A stretch of DNA of 64,000 bases from Rhexocercosporidium sp. MPI-PUGE-AT-0058 (taxonomy: Eukaryota; Ascomycota; Leotiomycetes; Helotiales), in contig JAGTJL010000001.1 in the NCBI GenBank assembly GCA_020746875.1, positions 1,240,001 through 1,304,000 on the forward strand. Direction: 5' to 3'. The position numbers and the translations under genes are program-made. Below the pieces are notes generated by a model. That model was not told the origin of the DNA. It saw only the letters and a program-made list of their open reading frames with translations, and made no database searches. Every line of letters starts with the position of its first letter. Within the stretch, counting starts at the first letter, position 1. Shown here piece by piece: positions 56,096-64,000 of this stretch.

Positions 56096-56833
56096 ATGGC
56101 GCCAGCAGATGATCAATACCACCCCAAAGATGCCGTCAAGGCGGCCATCAACGGCACGATGATTACGGGCGCAGCTGGAGGACTGGTTTCCGCAATCCAG
56201 AATACCTTGACCAAGAGGAACGTCAGCCCATGGGGAGTGTTTACAAAGACTGGAGGCACAATTGCTGTGTTTGGTATGTCTCGATTGATTGTATGGGCAC
56301 TGTTTTACCTTATCTGACGATGCCACAGCTGCCATGGGAGGTACCTACGAGTTTACGAGATTTGCATCCGCCAACCTGCGAGAGAAGGACGATAGCTTGA
56401 ACACGGCGCTGGGAGGCTTTCTAGCTGGATCCGTACTGGGACTGAGATGTGCGTATACGGGAGACCTGTGTCAGGGATGATGCGGTGCTGATTAGTTTGA
56501 TAGTCGGCACGACTCCAGCAGTTCTAGGATTCGGCGCCTTGACAGCTGTGGTTCTAGGCGCGTACGATTACACAGGTGGAGCGTTGACCGGATACAAAAA
56601 GGACGCGGAGATAGATGAATTTGAGCGCAAGGAAGCTCTCAGGAAGAACCGCCGACGACCAATCGATCAGACCATCACGGAGATTGGGGAGGGACGAGGT
56701 ATTGCATCCCCTTAGAAGAATCTTAAGACACAGCTAATCTTTGTCCAAAGGAATCTACGGACCAGGGTATGATGAGAGGAGGAGAGAGAGGATCAAGGAG
56801 AAGTATGGAATTGAGGTGCCAGCGAAGTCATAG
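56096..56833 (+). CDS. NADH:ubiquinone oxidoreductase 21.3-kDa membrane subunit (NDUFA11/NUJM)
   Basis: Supernumerary membrane-arm subunit of mitochondrial complex I, a TIM17-like four-helix protein. Four exons, 56096-56273, 56329-56448, 56504-56698 and 56751-56833, give 191 aa. The sequence begins MAPADDQYHPKDAVKAAING. It then has Gly-rich helices TMITGAAGGLVSAIQNTL, GGTYEFTRFASANLREKDD, NTALGGFLAGSVLGLRFG and AVLGFGALTAVVLGAYDYTG. It ends IYGPGYDERRRERIKEKYGI, as in the Neurospora 21.3-kDa type. The exon sum is 576 nt, exactly in frame. No cleavable presequence is seen, normal for this subunit. Confidence 0.93.
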
Positions 56834-58318
56834 ATATTCTCTTTGTGTTTGGTTACGAGTGGGTCCGGACTGTACTGTACATATCAATATGGTAACTGAT
56901 TTTGAAGACTCTTCGGACTGGATTTGTGGAAGAGACCGAAAATCCTAGTTGTCTTTCTCTCATGTGCAAACCATCGTGTTTCGGAAGGGATTGAAGTTCA
57001 AGATCTGAGGTTGAGAAAGGTTTAGGTGCAGCCTCTAACTACATTTTCAAACCACAACTGAAACATGTTTTTCAGCGGAGACATTTTGCATTTGCTTAAG
57101 TCTTACCTCACTCGCTGAGCGAAGTATTTCAGCTTGGTAGGCGTCAGGCGCTTGTAGAAAGCAATTTCACGTATACCGCCAAAGTAGTTAAAGATATTGC
57201 GAGAATCTCGAGTCGAAATTGGAAAATCCAGCAACGTCAGAACACTCCTGAGTAGATATTGACAACGCCAAACTGCCGCCTTTCCTTTCATTTTCTCGGT
57301 GGTATCTAAATGTGTCTGGTGAGCCTGTCGTGGAGTTGAGAACAATATAAGTCATTAAGCAATTGCCAGCGAAAGCCATTGAATGATGCTTTCCAATAGA
57401 CTATTTTCACTTCATGTATGCTCTTGTACCTTGTATCTTATAGCACCCGCTCCGTTCCCAGTACATGGTAATACCCTCGACCAAGCTTTCCAATCATGAA
57501 GTTCCCATATGTAATAAGCATTCACATCCAAAGAGTGAGTGCAGGACATAATCGCTTAGGTAGCTAGGCGAACTGAAAGCTGAGTCTACTCTATGGGTTT
57601 GACGCCTCTTGATTATATCTCTGCCTTCATAGAAGTCAACTTATGCTGAGCACGAAGAATGGTGATAAATGACAATGGCCTTCAGATGGAATCATCCACA
57701 AGAGTTGGAATTTATTATAATTATATAGGGGGACCGATCTATCAAAAGAATGTCGGTTTGTTTAAAGAAACCACAGGTAGCAAATGCTCTTCAGTATGTT
57801 TACAGTCATGTTGGGTTATCAAGGTATCAAGGTATTTTCTATTTGATAGAGGCTCGAGAGGGTAACTAGGCTGGGCTGGCCTGTTCTCGGGCTACCCCGC
57901 TTCCGCAACAAAACACACGCTAGTCTCCCCCGCGTTCTGAAAGCCATGATAATCGGTTTCCAGGAGATGTAAACGTGAACCAATATCGACTCCAAAACAT
58001 CCGATTCTTTCACTGGAACCAGCATTACTTATCTCAGCTAGACTCCAGTGGTTGACATACTGCTTCCGACCTGCAAGATCTCCTTTTTGCCGGATATTGG
58101 GAAGGTCTCCGTGAGCTTCCTGCCTCCGATCCCAAGTCCCCTGAAAAGACTTCTGCATTAGTCCCGGGCTCCCCACGCAGCCACTGACGACATCAAGCTG
58201 TCTTGACAGTCTCACGACGTCTTGTGTTCGGGTCTTCGGAGACTTGGAGATATCAAGCTCATATCCCATCCTCTCCCCCCAGGCCACCGAGAGAGAAAGA
58301 CAAGAAGCCGTCCGTGTA
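56834..58318. other. Intergenic with one exon-like ORF
   Basis: 1.5 kb without a supported gene. A minus-strand ORF at 57103-57345 ends at a good GTAAGA donor and looks like a stray exon; see findings. A CAG at about 58279-58281 after a pyrimidine tract could be the acceptor of an upstream intron of the cofactor C gene. Confidence 0.4.
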
Positions 58319-59606
58319 ATGGTCCTAGACGAAAAGATGGAAGTACCCGTGGCCCCCGTACAACCCTCCACGATTTCCCAGTCGGATATCAACCAGCGAT
58401 TCTATCGCCACTTCCAAGCGGAATGCACAGAACTCCAGGAGCAGATTGCACAGCTTGAGAACTACAGCTTGGTTGGAGGAGAGAAGCAAGATGCTATCGA
58501 CCATGTGAGCTCGGGCATTACCAGACTGTCAAATGAGGTGTCCGATGCTTCGGGATTTGTTCCTGCTTATGATCAGCGGGTTTATTCACAGGTAAGTCGG
58601 GACTTAACATCGAAATGTCGATCTTCTTATTGATCTCGTTATTAGGCTATCAAAGCTCTAGAGGAGAAGCTCCAAGAAGCCCGAGCGAAGTTTACGCCAA
58701 AGCCAAGGTTCCAATTCAAGCAACAGAAGAACAACTCTGCTATATCGCTCAACGATGCAGCTGAGCTTGCTCAGGAGAAGCGTCTCAAAGCCCCAGGATT
58801 TGGCCAAAATCTCCTCTCCTCCAGCGAGTCTTCTATTGCCACCACACCAGCACATCTCAAGACCCCACCAAGTGAAGCAAACTCCAAGGACACTCTTGGC
58901 GACCTCCCTTCCTTTCCCAAGAACTACAATGAAGAGATGACAAAAGCACCAGCAGGCCCCATCCGAAAGCCAAGTTTCTCCCAAGCAACCAACGTCAACA
59001 TCTCAGGCCACAACCATCTTCACATCATCCTTCCCTCGTCTGCATCCCGTGCTACGGCCTCTGGGTCTCTCACCAGTCTGAATAGGTGTATCGTTGATAT
59101 GTCTATCCCGACAGCGAACGGCGCACCCTTTGCTGGACTTGCACTTCAGAACATCAAGGATTCTTTAATCATTGCTGGGCATGTGGCTGGTGCTGCACAT
59201 ATCACTGGCGTTAGTGATAGTATCATTGTTGTGGCTTCGAGACAGGTTCGGATGCATGACTGCAAGAATGTGGATGTTTACCTCCACTGTGCTAGCCGGC
59301 CCATTATTGAAGATTGCAGCAATGTTCGATTTTCCCCAATCCCTGAGTGCTTTGTAAGTCAAACTTTCAATAATCACACATCTGATGCTAATAGTCTCTC
59401 AGATGACAAATCAAGAGGCACCTGTGCAGAACCAGTGGGACCAGGTTGATGATTTCAAGTGGCTCAAGGCAGAACACAGCCCGAACTGGAGCATCTTGCC
59501 AGACGACAAGAAGCTGAATGAAGAGGTGTGGACGAGCGTTGTTCCAGGTGGCCCAGGAATTGGACTTGAGGACATCTTGAAAAAGATCAACCTTCCAGGA
59601 AGGTAA
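58319..59606 (+). CDS. Tubulin-folding cofactor C
   Basis: Final-step tubulin chaperone and GTPase-activating factor for beta-tubulin in the cofactor supercomplex. Three exons, 58319-58591, 58646-59353 and 59403-59606, give 394 aa from the ATG at 58319. The N-terminal spectrin-like region starts at DINQRFYRHFQAECTELQEQ. A linker is followed by the C-CAP/cofactor C domain (about 190-340), with SLTSLNRCIVDMS, ALQNIKDSLIIAGHVAGAAH, and ASRQVRMHDCKNVDVYLHC. Arg293 in QVR is the arginine finger expected for GAP activity. The end, VDDFKWLKAEHSPNWSIL, is characteristic. The start is uncertain: the frame stays open upstream to a likely CAG acceptor at 58281, so a further 5' exon is possible. Confidence 0.92.
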
Positions 59607-59996
59607 AAAGTGACTTGGCGGTCTGACGAGGTGACGATATCATGGCTTGCTCTTCTCACAATCTCATCAAACCATGTAGTATAGCGATGGAGTTGGCTCT
59701 TATGCTTCTTTCTAATAATTGCGGTGGTCTATAGTAGTCTTCTGTGCAGTGTGTATATGCCTTTGCCAGCTTAGCTGGGTCTTTCTTTCGTCGACACGAG
59801 CAGCTGCCATTCCACGTCTCCTTTGTGTGTGACCGCCGTACCCCCTCGTCCCACAACTACAATATAACTGCCCCGTATGTCCTTCGTGGATGGGGCCTGC
59901 ATATTAGGAGGATTTCCCTGGGGTTTTGCCTAGATAGGCATTTTGCGCGGCCTTGAAGGCTGCATCGAAAATTCATCCCTCTACCCAAACCACCCC
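59607..59996. other. Intergenic between convergent genes
   Basis: 390 bases between the cofactor C and MED9 3' ends. No gene seen. Confidence 0.5.
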
Positions 59997-60452
59997 TCAA
60001 GTCTCCATAACGTCAACACCACCATTCCGTCCCCTCAGCTCCCTCTCCCTCCTGATCCCCAACCCCACATCCCTCAACTGCACTAAGATATCCCTCTGCC
60101 TCTGTATCCTCTCCTCCAACTCCCTCATCTCCTCCTCCTGCTCCTCAACACTCCTCTCCATATCCGGCAGCTCCTTCACCAGCACCCTCGCCTTCTGCAG
60201 CTTATGCTTGATACCGTCCGTCGCCGCAGGAATGTCTTTGATAGTGAGAGGTCCTGTGCTGGAGGTGAGCTGCGAGGGAGACGCGGCAGGCGGTGAACCG
60301 GCGGTGGAGGTTGTAGATGTGTTGGAAGGGGTTTGGAGACGCGCGAGGATCTGGCTGAGGACGGGGAGGGTGTCGATTGAGTCGGGGGAGAGGCCGTCGG
60401 GTAGGTTCATGAGCGAGGCTGGTTGAGATGGGGTTTGAGAAGTGCTTGTCAT
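59997..60452 (-). CDS. MED9: Mediator subunit Med9 (Cse2)
   Basis: Middle-module subunit of the Mediator coactivator complex. Single exon, 151 aa. The N-terminal LPDGLSPDSIDTLPVLSQIL, then ARLQTP is the family's start helix. A Ser/Thr/Pro linker follows. The C-terminal domain is a long helix starting at GPLTIKDIPAATDGIKHKLQ and continuing through KARVLVKELPDMERSVEEQ into a heptad-like stretch with Glu/Arg (about 100-135), the coiled coil by which Med9 packs on its partners. Length and layout agree with fungal Med9. It is divergent from the phosphoglycerate mutase gene. Confidence 0.88.
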   Translation of the reverse strand: MTSTSQTPSQPASLMNLPDGLSPDSIDTLPVLSQILARLQTPSNTSTTSTAGSPPAASPSQLTSSTGPLTIKDIPAATDGIKHKLQKARVLVKELPDMERSVEEQEEEMRELEERIQRQRDILVQLRDVGLGIRRERELRGRNGGVDVMET

Positions 60453-61000
60453 CTTGGCGGTTGTTGAATGAGCGAGGGGGTTGTGCGATAATTCGAATCA
60501 CAGAAGTGACAAATAGCTTCGATAGCTGCGGTTCTCCTTCCGTCCAGCTTTTGCACTTGCTGTGAGTTGCGTGTTCAATTCACGATGTTGATTGGTAGTT
60601 GAAGGGATGTGATGGGATGGGATGCGATGGGATGCGTGGAACAGGACAGCACCCACACAGCCTTATCGCGCCGATTGAATGGAATCTGTTGGAGGGGCAG
60701 AAGAAAAGCAAAACACCACCCCACTACAGCTGTCTCAACTCACTCACTCACTCACTCACTCAACATCCAACCCCTCGATCCTACTTGAACCTGCAAAGAG
60801 AGGAAAATCCCGCTAACTTCTCCTTCTCTGTCAATATTCAGGGAACAACATCCGAACCTCAATTCCCATCCAAATCTCTCGTAAGAACCTTCTTACCCCT
60901 CCTCCCCTCTCCAAGCGGGTCTATTTTTAATTGCAGTCATGCACCCGACGGGACACCTAACACTGCTCAATATAGCCTGCGAAACAGCGAACTCGCCAAA
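60453..61000. other. Divergent promoter region of MED9 and phosphoglycerate mutase
   Basis: 548 bases. Contains GATGG(GATG) repeats near 60606-60640 and CACT x6 near 60735-60760. A plus-strand open frame (60599-61297) runs through this region into the first intron of the mutase gene and is not believed to be coding. Confidence 0.5.
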
Positions 61001-62981
61001 ATGGTCCAGGTCGAGAATAAGGCGGTGCTGAGTATGTTCCTCCCCTCAGATTCCACGTATCCTCAACTTTATTTCTATCCTATGTATACCACCAACGGCC
61101 TGTTTTCGATTCTGCAGAGCAGATATGGCTTCCTCTTCTTCTTCTTCTTCTTCCTCAATCAGTTCCTCTCCAAGGGTGGTCAAAGGCATTGTACCCGAGC
61201 CACAACAGATCAAGAAGAAGCCCGACTACATCCTAGCTCTCCTGTACTGCCTCATGTATCTGGAGCTTTCATGGCTAATTGTTATGGTCTGGCGTAGTTG
61301 TTATTGACGGCTGGGGAATTCCTAGTGAATCGTCCCCCAAGGATGGAGATGCCATTGCAGCCGCCGAGACCCCGGTCATGGATGCTTTCTCCAAGAACGC
61401 AGATGGCTTCACGGAGCTTGAGGCTTCTTCGCTGGCGGTTGGACTCCCCGAGGGATTGATGGGGAACTCGGAGGTTGGACACTTGAATATTGGTGCTGGA
61501 CGCGTGGTGTGGCAGGATGTGGTGCGGATCGATCAGACCATCAAGAACAACGAGTTGAACAAGAACGAGGTTATCATGGAGACTTTCAATGCGGCTAAGA
61601 GCGGTACTGGACGTCTGCACTTGGCTGGTTTGATCTCTGATGGTGGTGTTGTATGTTGAACTTCCCCAGTAACGTGTTCAAGAGCTAATTGGACAACAGC
61701 ACGCCAAACAAGACCATCTCTATGCTCTCCTGAGGCTTGCTAAGGAGGTCGGTATCCCCCACGTATACATCCACTTCTTCGGAGATGGACGAGACACCGA
61801 CCCAAAGTCTGGCGCAGGATACATGCAAGGACTTCTGGACAAAATCAAGGAGATCGGAATTGGTGAAATTGCCTCCGTTGTTGGCAGATACTACGCTATG
61901 GATCGTGATAAGCGTTGGGAGAGAATTGAGGTTGGTCTCAACGCCTTGTGTGTCGGTGACGGAGAGGAGAGCACGGATCCAGTCAAGACGATCAAAGAGC
62001 GATACGAGAAAGGAGAGAATGATGAGTTCTTGAAGCCTATCATTGTTGGCGGCAAAGAGGCGCGTATTAAGGGTAAGAATCTTTTCGGTTCCAGATCTGG
62101 TTCATCGCTAATGCTTTCCAGATGGCGATGAGGTGTTCTTCTTCAATTACCGATCTGATCGTGTCCGAGAGATCACTCAATTGCTTGGAGACTTCGATCG
62201 TTCTCCATTGGAGGACTTCCCATACCCAAAGAACATCAAACTCACTACCATGACACAGTATAAGCTCGATTATCCCTTCAGGATTGCTTTCAAGCCCCAA
62301 CACATGGGTAATGTTCTTGCCGAGACTCTAGGTACTCAGGGAGTGAAGCAAGTTCACGTCGCTGAGACTGAGAAGTACGCTCACGTCACATTCTTCTTCA
62401 ACGGTGGTGTCGAGAAGGTTTTCCCTCTTGAGGAGAGAGATGAGTCTCAAGATCTTGTTCCATCTAACAAGAGCGTTGCTACCTACGACAAGGCACCAGA
62501 GATGAGTGCTGCTGGCGTCGCTAAGCAAATGAGCAAGCGGATAAAGGAGGGCAAGTTCGAGTTCATCATGAACAACTTTGCTCCACCTGATATGGTTGGT
62601 CACACTGGTGTGTACGAGGCAGCCATCATCGGTGTTGCTACCACCGACAAAGCTATCGGAGCCATCTATGAGACTTGCAAGGAGGAGGGTTATATTCTGT
62701 TCATCACTTCAGACCATGGGTAAGTCTAGGGGAAATGTGATATTGGGGCTCATGGCTAACTAGTATCCAGCAATGCCGAAGAGATGAAGTTCGCAGACGG
62801 CAAGCCAAAGACCTCCCACACCACCAACAAAGTCCCTTTCATCATGGCCAACGCCCCCAAGGGCTGGAGCCTGAAGCAAAGCGATGGAGTCCTCGGCGAT
62901 GTCGCACCTACGATCCTCGAGGCTATGGGCTTGACCCAACCCGAGGAAATGACTGGTCACAGTCTCCTCATTAAGAGTTAG
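61001..62981 (+). CDS. 2,3-bisphosphoglycerate-independent phosphoglycerate mutase
   Basis: Glycolytic enzyme that interconverts 3- and 2-phosphoglycerate using two Mn ions, in the cytosol. Five exons, 61001-61031, 61298-61650, 61700-62072, 62122-62719 and 62771-62981, give 521 aa. Metal ligand Asp14 is in LIVIDGWGIP, whose codons span the first intron. The catalytic Ser68 is in MGNSEVGHLNIGAGR. HFFGDGRDTDPKSGAGY and GRYYAMDRDKRWERI mark the transferase part. FFFNYRSDRVREI, NFAPPDMVGHTGVYEAA and ITSDHGNAEEM mark the phosphatase-like metal-binding part. The end is EEMTGHSLLIKS. The first intron is 266 nt, long for this genome, and contains a TTC repeat. It is the plant and bacterial type, also normal in filamentous fungi. 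Confidence 0.96.
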
Positions 62982-64000
62982 ATCCACCTCGCGTTGATTA
63001 CTGCGTTGCTGCGTTGCTGCGTTGCTAGACACTTGATTTGATCCTATGCATCTCGTACTTCGCGCGTCGTCGTCGTTTTTATTGTGACCCTTTGCATGTT
63101 AGATTGAGAGCAAGGAGACTAAGTGTGACTTTTGGCAGGCAAAAAACGAGCTCATGAGGATTGATTGACTGCTTGACGAAGAGATGACTTGACATGATGG
63201 GTTCAGAGCGTGGGGTGTGGAGTGAGGAGTAGGGTTTGAGAGCGGCAGGTGGGAGGTGTGTGTGTGGATGGCAAAAATGGTGAACGATAAACAACAAGAA
63301 TGTTATCCTTTCGCGTATAAATTCAAGACAAGACCAAGGAAGACTGGAGTATAGACGGGAGAATATACAAATGACTTTCTTCCTATCTCAAGCTACCTAA
63401 TATATCACACCCCTCATACCACCATCCCTCAAGCGGCTTGATATCAACTCCTCCCAAGCTGGATCCTCCTAAAGTGACCCCCTTCGTAGCCTTCCTTTCC
63501 ATTCCCTTCCCTCATCCCAACAAATCCACCTGGTATTTTGCCTGCCCAATAAACGAACGTCCAATACCCAAATAAGGGAAGAAAAACAAGAACAAGAAAC
63601 AAATACATAACGCCATAGATCGACAGGCACACTTCGCTTCCAAGACCACTACACAACACATGATGAGCGAAGCGAGGCGAGGCGATCTCGCTAACTAAGA
63701 AAGATTGATCAAGACTCATTATGATCCACCGTCCCATCCATCCATCCAACCTTCCATTGATCATGCATTAGACAGTTCATCCCTCCAGCCTTCGCATTAC
63801 CAACTGCCAGCCAGCCATCGGCCCTTGGCTCGACTCGGATCGGCCTCCTGCCTCTTTCGAGAGAATGTTTTTGGTTTGAACAAGGAGTTCAAGAACACCG
63901 ATCGGTCATCCCATCTGATCTCATCTCATCCCCCATCACATCCCACAGATAACAGGCTCGCTCACATCGCCTTCCCAACCCCATTCTTACTACTCGCTTG
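62982..64000. other. Downstream flank to window end
   Basis: About 1 kb with no gene. Three copies of TGCGTTGC lie at about 63001-63024. A minus-strand ORF at 63444-63764 lacks recognisable character. Confidence 0.45.

Noticed and set aside
60599..61297. 232-codon plus-strand ORF
   Set aside because: Runs through promoter repeats, the first exon of phosphoglycerate mutase in another frame, and its intron; composition is noise.
1..64000. CRISPR arrays, bacterial operons, prophage, secondary-metabolite cluster, intact transposon
   Set aside because: No direct-repeat/spacer pattern, no polyketide, nonribosomal peptide or terpene core gene, and no transposase or reverse transcriptase motif was found on reading.
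1..64000. tRNA genes
   Set aside because: I looked for A-box and GGTTCRANNCC-type B-box pairs on both strands and found none convincing; tRNAscan-SE would settle it.

Overview
The window looks like a chromosomal contig of a filamentous ascomycete (Pezizomycotina). The evidence is spliceosomal introns, mostly 45-90 nt with GTATGT/GTAAGT-type donors, in most genes; a single dispersed 5S rRNA gene; a class I hydrophobin; and fungal-specific housekeeping proteins (Sec14, Bsd2, Hpc2, Rba50/RPAP1, Rrp14, Ubp2). Several proteins and the 5S sequence remind me of Leotiomycetes (Helotiales), but that placement is inference. I see no bacterial operon, CRISPR array, phage, virus or intact transposon. Exon coordinates were read by hand from splice consensus and protein reading frame. 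In nearly every gene the exon lengths add up to an intact frame.

Layout. 0.6-2.9 kb: eIF2B epsilon (+), whose C-terminal end is out of frame. 3.4-4.7 kb: SEC14 (-). 5.3-6.2 kb: prefoldin subunit 3 (-), divergent from a ferric reductase (+, 6.4-8.4 kb) with a perfect fungal iron-GATA motif between them. 8.9-10.4 kb: an SLC25 carrier and a small membrane protein (-), divergent from RAD54 (+, 10.9-13.4 kb). 14.5-15.1 kb: class I hydrophobin (-). 16.0-17.9 kb: a 604-aa protein of unknown function (-). 18.7-20.4 kb: RRP14/SURF6 (+). 21.1-22.3 kb: VPS74 (-). 22.9-24.9 kb: mitochondrial acyl carrier protein (-), head to head with the 23-kDa complex I subunit (+). 26.4-27.7 kb: a Q-rich protein of unknown function (-).

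27.7-36.1 kb is gene-poor. It holds only a 111-aa two-exon gene (32.3-32.7 kb) and one probable decayed gene fragment near 31.2-31.5 kb. After it come protein-L-isoaspartate methyltransferase (+, 36.1-36.9), a small secreted protein (+, 38.1-38.8), BSD2 (-, 39.4-40.6), a UQCC2/CBP6-like complex III assembly factor (+, 41.2-41.8), mitochondrial citrate carrier (-, 42.1-43.3), HPC2 (-, 43.8-45.8), RPAP1/RBA50 (+, 47.7-49.0), UBP2 (-, 49.7-53.8), 5S rRNA (-, 54.8-54.9), complex I 21.3-kDa subunit (+, 56.1-56.8), tubulin cofactor C (+, 58.3-59.6), MED9 (-, 60.0-60.5) and cofactor-independent phosphoglycerate mutase (+, 61.0-63.0).

How the genes fit together. This is ordinary eukaryotic housekeeping content, not a cluster for one pathway. 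Mitochondrial genes recur: two complex I subunits plus ACP, a complex III assembly factor and two carriers. The ACP/23-kDa pair shares a short divergent promoter with CCAAT boxes. I found no convincing new multi-gene system. The most useful leads are the eIF2B epsilon frame break, the iron-GATA motif at the ferric reductase, the degron and duplicated motif in the Rad54 N-terminus, the micro-exons, the unknown-function proteins and the decayed fragments in the gene-poor block.
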